A stretch of 64,000 bases of DNA from an uncultured Pelagibacteraceae bacterium (GCA_902615445.1 CACMOQ010000003.1:62001-126000); one strand, 5' to 3'. Shown: positions 8,645 through 16,669, numbered from the stretch's first letter. Numbers and translations: made by a program. Notes: generated from the letters alone by a model not told the origin.

Positions 8645-8866
8645 TTAAAAAATAATCTTATAAACTCCAATAACAAATAATGGAATTTGTAATCCAAAGT
8701 TAGTAAGTATCGCTTTATCTTTGCTGATAAATCCAGCGATAGTCCATCCAACAACTCCTAATCCATGAAAATATATATTTAATGGATATATATTTAAATT
8801 AGTAAGGAGTATTCCCACTAAAACTAGAAACGTACTAATCCACTTTAGATATTTTTTTATAAACAT
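8645..8866 (-). CDS. Small inner-membrane protein, unknown function
   Basis: The 73 residues contain two or three hydrophobic segments: I-S-T-F-L-V-L-V-G-I-L-L, then G-L-G-V-V-G-W-T-I-A-G-F-I, then P-L-F-V-I-G-V-Y-K-I-I. A Shine-Dalgarno-like AAGGGG precedes the start. Its stop is immediately followed by the arsC start, so it is the likely first gene of the transcript continuing through arsC, aquaporin and Nudix. I do not recognise a function. Membership of an arsenic-related operon is inferred from adjacency only. Confidence 0.7.
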   Translation of the reverse strand: MFIKKYLKWISTFLVLVGILLTNLNIYPLNIYFHGLGVVGWTIAGFISKDKAILTNFGLQIPLFVIGVYKIIF

Positions 8867-8935
8867 AAAATCCCCTTTCGTTGTTATTATTTCAGTTATG
8901 TTAAGAATTTATTACAGTTAATAGGAAAAATAATC

Positions 8936-9667
8936 TTATTTTGTGTCTTCCCAATCAAATCTTGGAAAAGAATCAAAAATTTTAAATATGCCATCCGACC
9001 ATTGATCACAGACCTTAGAATATTCAGTATCAGTGATATTTAAGCATTTTTGTGAGGCAATTTTATATTCATCTTTTTTATAGACAGCAAAATCAATAGG
9101 AGGGCCAACTGTTAAATCACTTTTTAATGTTGAGTCCATTGAAATTAGAGCACAACGTGATGCATCACCAATAGATACGCTTGGTTTTATAACTCTATCT
9201 AAAATGGGTTTGCCGTATTTTACTTCACCAATAACTAGATAAGGTTTGCTATCAGCTGGTTTAATATAATTTCCTTGCGAATATATTAAGTACAATTCTA
9301 AAGGTTGACCTTTAATTTGACCACCAACTAAAAATGACGAACCTAATAAAACTGTATCGGTATTTATTCCCTTTGGTGCTGAATGTTCAATATTTAATGA
9401 ACCTATATAGGACGCAATTTGATCAAAATCTTTACAGGTATTTAAATTCATTATACCGCTGTCGCCTTTAAGATCTTTTTCAATAGATTTATATACTGCC
9501 TGTGATGTACCTAAGTTTCCAGAGGTAACTATAATGACACTCCTATCACCAACATCATGAACAAACATTTTTGAGTATATATTGACATTATCTAATCCAG
9601 CATTTGTTCTAGAGTCTGAGGCAAATACAATTCCGTCGTGAGCTTTAATGCCAACACAATAAGTCAT
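8936..9667 (-). CDS. Proteasome-type protease, Anbu (ancestral beta-subunit) family
   Basis: This is a 243-residue Ntn-hydrolase of the predicted proteasome-type protease family (COG3484). Removal of Met1 would expose Thr1. Asp17 in V-F-A-S-D-S-R and a lysine at mature position 32 match the proteasome catalytic Asp17 and Lys33. The internal G-D-A-S-R region is also typical of Anbu. Anbu proteins form self-compartmentalised assemblies and usually sit in a cluster with a circularly permuted ATP-grasp, an alpha-E protein and a transglutaminase-like protein. Here only the ATP-grasp gene is adjacent (divergent). Its substrate is unknown. Confidence 0.9.
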   Translation of the reverse strand: MTYCVGIKAHDGIVFASDSRTNAGLDNVNIYSKMFVHDVGDRSVIIVTSGNLGTSQAVYKSIEKDLKGDSGIMNLNTCKDFDQIASYIGSLNIEHSAPKGINTDTVLLGSSFLVGGQIKGQPLELYLIYSQGNYIKPADSKPYLVIGEVKYGKPILDRVIKPSVSIGDASRCALISMDSTLKSDLTVGPPIDFAVYKKDEYKIASQKCLNITDTEYSKVCDQWSDGIFKIFDSFPRFDWEDTK

Positions 9668-9774
9668 AATACTATTAATAATTATTAATTAATTAACATA
9701 TAATTAAATTCAAGCATAGCTGATATAACTATATCGCAATTGATTGTTTACACTAATTATTGAACAATTCTTTA

Positions 9775-11217
9775 ATGAGTAGTAAATTATGGGATAATTA
9801 TAATGCCACTAAAGCATATGATGGATATTTTACTAGTGAGAATAAACTAAGAAAACACGCAGTTATAATTTCAAATATTTTAGAAAGATACGGAAAAGAT
9901 AAACTTCAAGAAATTGAAAAAAATTGTCAAAGCACAATAAGTGCGAGAGGTATTAATTTTAGAGTCTATGCTGCTAATAACAGAGCAGAGGAAAAGAAAT
10001 GGCCGTTAGATATTATTCCAAGAATAATTCCAAAATCTCAATGGAACAAGGTAACCAAAGGTTTAAAGCAAAGAGTTAAAGCCTTAAACTTATTTATTGA
10101 TGACGTTTATAATCAAAAGAAAATTTTTAAAGATAACATTGTACCTAAAGAAATCATTTTTAATTCTCCTTATTATGTAAAGGAATGTGAAGGATTTTCA
10201 CCTAAATATAAATCATGGGCTAATATATCTGGGGTAGATTTAATCAGAAATAAAAATGGAGATTACCTAGTTCTAGAGGATAACCTCAGAGTACCCTCGG
10301 GCGTCTCTTATATGCTTGAAAACAGAATGGTCATGAGAGATGTGTTTCCTGAACTTTTTACCAGATATAAAGTTGCATCAATACATCAATATACAAACAA
10401 ACTTTTTAATTGTATGAACGAATGTATACCTAAGAAAACTGCTCATCCACACATGGTAGTGCTAACACCGGGCATTTATAATTCTGCTTACTTTGAGCAT
10501 TCTTTTTTAGCTGAACAAATGGGCATTGCATTGGTTGAAGGAAAAGATCTTTTTGTTGAAAATGATAACGTTTATATGAAAACTGTTAAAGGTCCTTTAA
10601 AAGTTGACTGCATATACAGAAGATTGGATGATAATTTTTTAGATCCTAAAGCTTTTAATAAGGACTCTGTCATTGGTGTTCCAGGATTATTTAAATGCTG
10701 GCTGAAAAAAAACGTAGGTATTGTTAATGCAATAGGCACAGGTGTAGCTGATGATAAAGTGGTTTATTCATATGTAAATAAAATGATTATCTATTATTTA
10801 GGTGAGCAACCTGTATTGAATCAGGTCGAAACTTACTTGTGTCATGACAAAAAACAAAGAGAGTATGTATTAGAAAATATGTCTAGATTGGTTGTAAAAC
10901 CAGCTAATGCCTCTGGTGGATATGGAATAATGATAGGTCCAAAGGCCTCTACAAAAGAAAGAGAAGAAGTGGCAGCGAAGATTAAAAAAAACCCAAGAGA
11001 ATATATTGCACAACCTTTAGAAACACTGTCAACCGCTCCAACCATTACAGAGAAAAATATAGAGCCTAGACACTTAGACTTAAGACCATTTGTTTTAAGT
11101 GGCAAAAATAATTATGTGACAACTGGCGGCCTGACTAGGGTTGCTTTGAGAAAAGGAAGCACAATTGTAAATAGTTCACAGGGTGGTGGATCGAAAGATA
11201 CCTTGATAGTTGAGTAA
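9775..11217 (+). CDS. Circularly permuted ATP-grasp type 2 protein (COG2308)
   Basis: The protein is 480 residues from the ATG at 9775; an in-frame TTG at 9760 is possible but less likely. Recognisable features are the early G-I-N-F-R-V-Y and W-P-L-D-I-I-P-R-I-I-P region, the L-E-D-N-L-R-V-P-S-G-V-S-Y segment, and near the end V-V-K-P-A-N-A-S-G-G-Y-G-I with D-L-R-P-F and a C-terminal S-S-Q-G-G-G-S-K-D-T. Proteins of this family are predicted amide/peptide ligases and accompany alpha-E and Anbu genes. It is divergent from Anbu across about 107 AT-rich bases. The usual alpha-E gene does not follow; convergent zur begins 4 bases after the stop. The reaction is unknown. Confidence 0.9.
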   Translation: MSSKLWDNYNATKAYDGYFTSENKLRKHAVIISNILERYGKDKLQEIEKNCQSTISARGINFRVYAANNRAEEKKWPLDIIPRIIPKSQWNKVTKGLKQRVKALNLFIDDVYNQKKIFKDNIVPKEIIFNSPYYVKECEGFSPKYKSWANISGVDLIRNKNGDYLVLEDNLRVPSGVSYMLENRMVMRDVFPELFTRYKVASIHQYTNKLFNCMNECIPKKTAHPHMVVLTPGIYNSAYFEHSFLAEQMGIALVEGKDLFVENDNVYMKTVKGPLKVDCIYRRLDDNFLDPKAFNKDSVIGVPGLFKCWLKKNVGIVNAIGTGVADDKVVYSYVNKMIIYYLGEQPVLNQVETYLCHDKKQREYVLENMSRLVVKPANASGGYGIMIGPKASTKEREEVAAKIKKNPREYIAQPLETLSTAPTITEKNIEPRHLDLRPFVLSGKNNYVTTGGLTRVALRKGSTIVNSSQGGGSKDTLIVE

Positions 11218-11220
11218 GTA

Positions 11221-11625
11221 TCAAGTTCTACACTTTTTACATAAACCAAAAAACTCAAGATTGTATTTACTGTATTTCATACCATCTTTGTCCTTGAAAT
11301 TAGCTAAGTATTTAGAAAGGCCTGCGCTACTTATTTCAGTAACTTTTTCACACATTTCACAAATTGAAAAAGCAGTAGCTTTAGCTACCTGACAGCTTGA
11401 ATTATGACATGCAATAAAAGCATTCCTACTCTCAATTTTGTGAATTTTTCCTATTTCAATTAATTTGTCTAAGACTCTATAAACTTGCAGTGGAGCTTTT
11501 ATACCTTTCTTTTGAACATTATGGAGTATTGAATAGGCTTTTAATGGCTCAGGAGATTTATCAATTAAATCAAAAATAATTTGCTGATTTTTTGTGAGAG
11601 TATGTTCTTTATGCATAATTTTCAT
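11221..11625 (-). CDS. zur: Fur-family zinc uptake regulator Zur
   Basis: The 134-residue repressor has an N-terminal winged helix with the helix A-P-L-Q-V-Y-R-V-L-D-K-L and a C-terminal dimerisation domain. The structural zinc site is given by C89-E-M-C92 and C129-K-K-C132, with a further Cys73-His74 and Cys78. It is the last gene of znuC-znuB-zur, which together with the H-N-S-S-C region favours Zur over Fur. With zinc bound it should repress the uptake genes through the palindromes at 13212-13244, thereby controlling its own operon. A GAGGAA ribosome-binding site precedes the ATG at 11625. Confidence 0.92.
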   Translation of the reverse strand: MKIMHKEHTLTKNQQIIFDLIDKSPEPLKAYSILHNVQKKGIKAPLQVYRVLDKLIEIGKIHKIESRNAFIACHNSSCQVAKATAFSICEMCEKVTEISSAGLSKYLANFKDKDGMKYSKYNLEFFGLCKKCRT

Positions 11626-11640
11626 TTTACTGATTCCTCA

Positions 11641-12444
11641 TTAATTTTTCAATTTAATCGTTTGTTTTATTTTAAATAATGAAAGTATGAACAATAATAA
11701 AGCTGCTGTTATAATTGATGGACCCGAAGATGTATTAAACTCTAAAGATGTGAATAATCCTATAATTACAGATAACAATCCCCCTATAATTGAATAGATA
11801 ACCATACTTTGTGGACTTGATGACAAATTTCTAGCCATTGCAGCAGGGATAATCAGCATTCCAGTAATTAATAGTAATCCAACCATTTTTATTGAAATAG
11901 CGATGATTGCTGCCACTAAAATTGTAAATATAGCTTTAGCTCTATCCGGATTCAATCCTTCTGCCTCCGCTAGTTCATAATTTACTGTTGAAGCGAATAA
12001 AGGTTTCCAAATTAATTTTAGAACTAATAGGATTAATGCTCCTCCAATCCATATGATCAATAGATCATCAACCGAAACCGCTAAAATATCTCCAAACAAT
12101 AATCCCATAATATCAAATCTAATGAATGTTAAAAAGCCAATAACAACAAGTCCAACTGCCAGAGATGAATGAGCTAGAAGACCCAATAAAGCATCACCTG
12201 GTAAGTTAGTTTTTTTTTGAAGTTGAATTAAAATTAAAGCTATTATGGAAGAAATAACAAATACTGAAATAGCAATATTAAATTCCATAGTAAAAGCTAA
12301 TGTCACTCCCAATAGAGCAGAGTGAGCCAAGGTGTCACCAAAATAAGATAATCTTCTCCATATAACAAAGCAACCAAGAGGTCCTGTTACAAAAGCAACC
12401 CCAATTCCAGCTACCAAAGCTCTTATAAAAAAATCATCAAACAT
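11641..12444 (-). CDS. znuB: Zinc ABC transporter permease ZnuB
   Basis: This is a 267-residue polytopic membrane protein of the ABC-3 metal permease family, with about eight or nine hydrophobic segments. Typical family stretches are P-L-G-C-F-V-I-W-R-R-L-S-Y-F-G-D-T-L-A-H-S near the N terminus and A-E-A-E-G-L-N-P in the middle. It begins directly after the znuC stop and is followed by zur 15 bases later, so the three genes form one operon. It should form the zinc channel with ZnuC and receive metal from ZnuA. Manganese permeases look similar; the Zur and CobW context supports zinc. Confidence 0.94.
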   Translation of the reverse strand: MFDDFFIRALVAGIGVAFVTGPLGCFVIWRRLSYFGDTLAHSALLGVTLAFTMEFNIAISVFVISSIIALILIQLQKKTNLPGDALLGLLAHSSLAVGLVVIGFLTFIRFDIMGLLFGDILAVSVDDLLIIWIGGALILLVLKLIWKPLFASTVNYELAEAEGLNPDRAKAIFTILVAAIIAISIKMVGLLLITGMLIIPAAMARNLSSSPQSMVIYSIIGGLLSVIIGLFTSLEFNTSSGPSIITAALLLFILSLFKIKQTIKLKN

Positions 12445-13191
12445 CTAATTTTTTTTAATTTCACCTTCATCTGTATGAATATGGTCGTGCTTGTGCTCAT
12501 ATCTTGATAATATCTGAGAAGCTTGTTCTCCAAATAAAGCTTTATATTCATTGTTTTTTGCAACATCCATTGGAGATCCCGAGCAACAAACATGGCCGTT
12601 TAAACAAACAACATGGTCTGTTGCACTCATTACTGTGTGTAAGTCGTGTGAAATTAATAAGATCCCACAACTTAATTCATCAGAAATTTTTTTAATTAAT
12701 TCGTATAAAGCTATTTCACCAGTAAAATCTACTCCCTGCACTGGTTCATCAAGCACTAATAGATCAGGTTTTTTTGATATGGCTCTAGCAAGTAGTACTC
12801 TTTGAAATTCACCACCTGATAGATCTCCTAAATTTTTATCTTTAAGATGAATTACTCCAGTTAAAGATAGAGCTTCATCTATTGTATCTTTATTAAGACT
12901 TTCTGTTAACATCATGAAATCATTGACTCTTAGCGGTAACGTCCAATCAATTGAAATTTTCTGAGGGACATATCCAACTTTATTCGTGTATTTTTCAACT
13001 GAACCATCAATCTTTTTGTAAATACCTAAAGCAATTTTAGCTGTTGTGCTTTTTCCTGATCCATTTGGACCTATGAGAGTAACTATTTCCCCTTTTTCAA
13101 CCTGTAGTGAAACACCTTTGACTAGCCATTTGTTATTCAACTGTAAACCAGCATCGTTTAATTTTACCAATATATTTTGATCAGTGCTCAT
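12445..13191 (-). CDS. znuC: Zinc ABC transporter ATP-binding protein ZnuC
   Basis: The 248-residue ABC ATPase has Walker A GPNGSGKST (41-49), the signature L-S-G-G-E-F-Q-R-V and Walker B L-L-V-L-D-E-P. The tail Y-E-H-K-H-D-H-I-H is histidine-rich, as in several ZnuC proteins, and could bind zinc. It is the first gene of znuC-znuB-zur and is divergent from znuA. Its ATG lies only 20 bases from the nearer Zur-type palindrome. The spacing leaves room for only a very short leader, and only a weak AAGA precedes the start. Confidence 0.95.
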   Translation of the reverse strand: MSTDQNILVKLNDAGLQLNNKWLVKGVSLQVEKGEIVTLIGPNGSGKSTTAKIALGIYKKIDGSVEKYTNKVGYVPQKISIDWTLPLRVNDFMMLTESLNKDTIDEALSLTGVIHLKDKNLGDLSGGEFQRVLLARAISKKPDLLVLDEPVQGVDFTGEIALYELIKKISDELSCGILLISHDLHTVMSATDHVVCLNGHVCCSGSPMDVAKNNEYKALFGEQASQILSRYEHKHDHIHTDEGEIKKN

Positions 13192-13211
13192 TTTTTTTCT
13201 TGACTAATAAG

Positions 13212-13226
13212 TGTTATATTATTACA
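13212..13226. promoter_or_regulatory. Zur-type operator, znuC-proximal, one mismatch to palindrome
   Basis: TGTTATATTATTACA differs at one position from the perfect palindrome lying 18 bases further on. It resembles the known alphaproteobacterial and gamma-proteobacterial Zur box core GTTATA-N-TATAAC. It is 20 bases from the znuC start codon and would overlap its promoter. Zur binding is inferred from the sequence pattern and from zur being encoded in the same regulon. Confidence 0.7.
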
Positions 13227-13229
13227 TGA

Positions 13230-13244
13230 TGTTATATTATAACA
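13230..13244. promoter_or_regulatory. Zur-type operator, perfect 15-bp palindrome, znuA-proximal
   Basis: TGTTATATTATAACA is an exact inverted repeat around a central T and matches the Zur box core. It ends 17 bases before the znuA ATG. With the box at 13212 it forms a tandem pair, centres 18 bases apart, in the 70-base divergent znuC-znuA region. Two Zur dimers could therefore control both operons at once. Confidence 0.8.
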
Positions 13245-13261
13245 ATCTAAATATACAACAT

Positions 13262-14320
13262 ATGAAAAACTTAAAAAAATTACCATTAATCCTATCACTA
13301 TTATCATTCTTAACAATATTTGCACCAGCTAACGCTGAGATTAAAGTAGTTGCAGCAATAAAACCAATCCATTCGCTTGCAAGTTATCTAATGGATGGTG
13401 TTGGTAAACCAGATTTAATTGTTGATGGTTATGCTTCCCCACATGGATTTGCACTTAAGCCATCACACGCTAAAATGATACAAAATGCAGATATTATATT
13501 TTGGGTAGGTGAGGATATCGAAACCTTTTTAGAGAAACCATTAAAAACAATTGCAAAAGATGCTGAAAAAATCGAATTAATGGAAATTAAAGGTTTAACT
13601 AAACTTAAATTTAGAGAAAGAAATATTTTTGAAGGTCATGACGATCATGGGCATAAGGAAGATGATCATGACGATCATGCTAAGAAAGAGGATGATCATG
13701 ATGATCACGACCATGATAAAAAAGAGAAGGAACATGGTCATGATGAACACGAACATGATAAAAAAGGTCATAAAAAAGATGGTCACGATGACCATGGACA
13801 CGAGGGACATGCTCACGGAGAGTTTGATCCACACATATGGCTTGATCCGATGAATGCAAAAATAATTTTAAGTGAAATGGCAGAACACTTAATTGAAAAT
13901 GATCAAAAAAATGAGGCAAAATATAAAGCAAATTTAAAAAACGCTCATAAAGATTTAGATAAACTAACTAAGAAAGTAAAATCTGAATTAAATAAAGATT
14001 TTAAATCAATAGTCTTTCATGATGCATATCAATATTTTGAAGAAAGATTTGGGATAAATATTCTTGGGGCATTTACAGTGAACACTGATGTTATGCCAGG
14101 TGCTGAACAATTAGCTGAAATAAGAGAAGTAATTGAGCATGATAAAGTAAGCTGTATTTTTTCAGAACCGCAATTTAATCCTGACATTATTAAGGCTGTT
14201 GCAAAAGATACAAATGTTGCAACAGGGGTTATAGATCCATTAGGTGCAACATTAGATCCAGGAAAAAACTTGTATTTTGATTTAATTAAAAATATGTCTA
14301 ATTCTTTTAAGGGTTGTTAA
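13262..14320 (+). CDS. znuA: Zinc ABC transporter substrate-binding protein ZnuA with histidine-rich loop
   Basis: This 352-residue periplasmic protein starts with a signal peptide ending A-P-A-N-A before E-I-K-V-V. The zinc ligands expected for ZnuA can be placed: His in S-P-H-G-F, His in D-P-H-I-W-L-D-P, His in V-F-H-D-A-Y and Asp in G-V-I-D-P. Between the first and second lies a 63-residue charged loop with 18 histidines, the usual mark separating zinc from manganese binding proteins. The frame is open 17 codons further upstream, but those codons overlap the operators, so the ATG at 13262 is chosen. No clear Shine-Dalgarno precedes it. The CobW-type gene follows after 8 bases. Confidence 0.95.
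   Translation: MKNLKKLPLILSLLSFLTIFAPANAEIKVVAAIKPIHSLASYLMDGVGKPDLIVDGYASPHGFALKPSHAKMIQNADIIFWVGEDIETFLEKPLKTIAKDAEKIELMEIKGLTKLKFRERNIFEGHDDHGHKEDDHDDHAKKEDDHDDHDHDKKEKEHGHDEHEHDKKGHKKDGHDDHGHEGHAHGEFDPHIWLDPMNAKIILSEMAEHLIENDQKNEAKYKANLKNAHKDLDKLTKKVKSELNKDFKSIVFHDAYQYFEERFGINILGAFTVNTDVMPGAEQLAEIREVIEHDKVSCIFSEPQFNPDIIKAVAKDTNVATGVIDPLGATLDPGKNLYFDLIKNMSNSFKGC
13631..13819 (+). repeat. His/Asp-rich low-complexity repeat within znuA
   Basis: The DNA repeats short GATCATGA-like units that encode D-D-H, H-D-H and G-H-steps over ZnuA residues about 124-186 (18 His in 63 residues). Because of this periodic composition, long open frames exist here in several other frames on both strands; these are by-products of the repeat. 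Such loops are thought to capture zinc in the periplasm. The repeat may vary in length between strains through replication slippage. Confidence 0.8.
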
Positions 14321-14328
14321 TTTAATTA

Positions 14329-15302
14329 GTGCAAGAAACAAACAAACAAGTTCCTGTTACTGTCTTAACCGGTTTTTTAGGTGCCGGAAAACTACTCTTT
14401 TAAATAGAATATTAACTGAACAGCATGGTAAAAAATATGCTGTAATAGTTAATGAATTTGGTGAACAAGGTATTGACAATGACTTGGTAGTTGATGCTGA
14501 TGAAGAGGTTTTTGAGATGAATAATGGTTGTATATGTTGCACCGTTAGAGGTGATTTAATCCGAATATTAAGTGGACTAATGAAGCGGGCGGACAAACTT
14601 GATGCAATAATAGTAGAAACTACTGGGTTAGCTGATCCAGCTCCTGTAGCTCAAACATTTTTTGTTGACCAAGATGTTGCTGATCGCACAAAGTTAGATG
14701 CAATTGTTACGGTTGCAGATGCTGTTCATTTAAGTTCTCAATTAACCGATCATCATGAAGCAGAAGAACAAATTGCTTTCGCAGACGTTGTATTACTAAA
14801 TAAAATAGATCTAGTCGATGAAAATGGATTAGAAGTTGTAAAACAGAGAATTAAAAAAATTAATCCTTTTGCTAAAATTATTAATACCACTAAATGTGGA
14901 GTTCCTTTGAACGAAGTTCTTAATCTTGATGCATTTAGTTTAAAACGTGTTTTAGAAGTAGAGCCTGATTTTCTTAAATCAGATCATGATCATGAGCATG
15001 ATGACGATGTAACTAGCTTATCCTTTGTTTCTGATACTCCTTTAGATATGGAGAAATTTCAAGATTGGTTTACCAAATTATTACAAACCAAGGGTCAAGA
15101 TATCTTAAGAACAAAAGGAATTCTTGACTTTACTGGAGAAAGTGATCGATATGTATTTCAAGGTGTGCATATGCTCATGGATGCTTCACCAATGGGTAAA
15201 TGGCCAAAAGGAAAAGAACGTAGTTCTCGATTAGTTTTTATTGGCCGAAATCTTGAAACTATGAATTTGAAGGAAGGATTTGAAAACTGCAAATCGGCAT
15301 GA
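14329..15302 (+). pseudogene. CobW/COG0523 metal-chaperone GTPase with a one-base frameshift in the P-loop
   Basis: From a GTG at 14329 the reading frame gives V-T-V-L-T-G-F-L-G-A-G-K and then meets TAA at 14401. The rest of the family (L-L-N-R-I-L-T-E-Q-H-G, N-E-F-G-E-Q-G, the metal motif G-C-I-C-C-T-V-R-G-D-L, E-T-T-G-L-A-D-P, L-N-K-I-D, a D-H-D-H-E-H stretch and the CobW C-terminal domain) continues in another frame to 15302. Restoring one A in the run at 14388-14391 (GGAAAACTACT to GGAAAAACTACT) recreates the expected GAGKTTLL. These Zur-controlled GTPases are thought to deliver zinc to client proteins. Either the gene is inactivated or this is a homopolymer sequencing error; internal starts such as 14484 would lack the P-loop. 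Confidence 0.85.
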
Positions 15303-16342
15303 AAGCTGATCTAAATAATTTTCCACAGTTAAATAAAACCAAATTTGAAAACCGAGGAAAAGAGTTTAGACTAGGAATTCCCGTCATTAATGCTGTTACA
15401 GTTGGCAATTCTATAGCTGTTGGATTTGGAGATGGAACTGTTAGAATTTTCTCGTCTGGAAAAAGCTCTGAACCGATAAAAGCACATAAAGGTATTGTTC
15501 TTTGTATGGCAAAAGATGGAGATCATATTTTAACTGGTGGAGATGATGGTCGTTTTTTAAGAATTTCTCTAGATGGAAATATAAATGAGATTAGTAACTT
15601 TGGTACTCGTTGGGTAGATCATGTTACATCAAAAAATGGCAGCGTGGTTTGCACATCTGGAAATATTGTATATCTCTGGATGCCAAATAAAAAAGAACCA
15701 AAACTGTTAGAGCATGACAGCACTATTGGTGGTGTGGCCTTCGACTCTAAAGGTAGAAAATTAGCAGTTTCTAGATATGGTGGAGTTACTCTTTGGAAAA
15801 AAGATTATAGCAACAAATGGACTTCTTCTGATTTAATTTGGAAAGGTTCTCATAATAAAGTTATTTTTAGTCCTGACGACAGATACTTGGTGACGTCCAT
15901 GCAGGAAAACCAACTTCATTTTTGGCGATTAAAAGACAAGATTGACTCTGCAATGTCAGGATATGGTGCAAAAGTTAAAAGTTTCGCCTTTGTAGGTGAC
16001 TCAAAATATTTAGCAACATCTGGTGCGAATGACGCTGTATGTTGGCCATTTGACGGCGATGGACCAGTAGGTCGTGAACCAATTTGTCTTCCGTATGTAG
16101 GAAAACAATTAGTCACATTTGTTGAGTCATTTCCTAATGAAAATGCAATTTTAACTGGACTAAGTGATGGCTCAGTTTATTTATCAGAAATTGAAAAAGC
16201 AAATAATACAATAATTATTCGAAGTTTTACTGAATTTGAAGTTTCTGCCATTGCGGTCACTGATGATTGCTCACATCTTTTAATAGGAGATATGGGAGGA
16301 AATATTTTATGGACATCGATTTGGGATGAGGAAAAAAATTAA
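15299..16342 (+). CDS. WD40-repeat protein of the zinc regulon
   Basis: The 347-residue protein is made of WD40-like beta-propeller repeats. Examples are G-D-G-T-V-R-I-F, followed by A-H-K-G-I-V-L-C-M and T-G-G-D-D-G-R-F-L, and later F-S-P-D-D-R-Y-L-V-T-S and L-A-T-S-G-A-N-D-A. There is no signal peptide, so it is probably cytoplasmic. Its ATG overlaps the stop of the CobW-type gene (ATGA), so the two are translationally coupled downstream of the Zur operators. WD40 propellers are protein-binding platforms. A role as a scaffold or client partner for the GTPase is inference; I know of no defined function. Confidence 0.85.
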   Translation: MKADLNNFPQLNKTKFENRGKEFRLGIPVINAVTVGNSIAVGFGDGTVRIFSSGKSSEPIKAHKGIVLCMAKDGDHILTGGDDGRFLRISLDGNINEISNFGTRWVDHVTSKNGSVVCTSGNIVYLWMPNKKEPKLLEHDSTIGGVAFDSKGRKLAVSRYGGVTLWKKDYSNKWTSSDLIWKGSHNKVIFSPDDRYLVTSMQENQLHFWRLKDKIDSAMSGYGAKVKSFAFVGDSKYLATSGANDAVCWPFDGDGPVGREPICLPYVGKQLVTFVESFPNENAILTGLSDGSVYLSEIEKANNTIIIRSFTEFEVSAIAVTDDCSHLLIGDMGGNILWTSIWDEEKN

Positions 16343-16345
16343 CTT

Positions 16346-16609
16346 ATGTTCAATAAAAAAAAACCAAATGCGGAAACTATTAGAAATTTAAAAGTTCTAT
16401 TTTCGAAAAGATATCAAATACCTGAAACATCTATTTTAAGTATGGCTGAGTTAAGTTGCCATGAACCTAATTGCCCGCCTATAGAAACCATAATAACCGA
16501 GAGAGCAGAGGGTGGAAGAGTAAGAAATTGGCGGATAGCAAAACCGATTATTGATATTCGAGAGATAGATATAAAGAATTTAAATGAAGAGCATAATCAT
16601 GAACATTAG
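16346..16609 (+). CDS. Conserved small Cys/His protein at the end of the zinc operon
   Basis: This 87-residue cytoplasmic protein carries the motif M-A-E-L-S-C-H-E-P-N-C-P-P-I-E-T (two cysteines five apart) and ends in E-E-H-N-H-E-H, both potential metal sites. The W-R-I-A-K-P stretch follows in the middle. I recall similar small proteins beside CobW genes in other alphaproteobacteria, but I cannot name a function. It begins three bases after the WD40 stop and is the last gene of the run znuA-GTPase-WD40-this. Zinc binding is likely from residues and context, not shown. Confidence 0.75.
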   Translation: MFNKKKPNAETIRNLKVLFSKRYQIPETSILSMAELSCHEPNCPPIETIITERAEGGRVRNWRIAKPIIDIREIDIKNLNEEHNHEH

Positions 16610-16669
16610 AAATAAATTAAATAAAGATCCCAAAATATAAATGACAACCTAGTAAGTAAGACAAAGTCT

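Noticed and set aside
13595-13931. Several open frames on both strands over the histidine-rich part of znuA
   Set aside because: They arise from the periodic GATCATGA-like repeat that lacks stop codons in all frames; their products are low-complexity M/I/F/H runs with no start signals.
14386-14403. Programmed -1 frameshifting in the CobW-type gene
   Set aside because: Only four A residues are present and there is no X-XXY-YYZ slippery heptamer in frame; a deletion or sequencing error is simpler, though single-tRNA slippage cannot be excluded.
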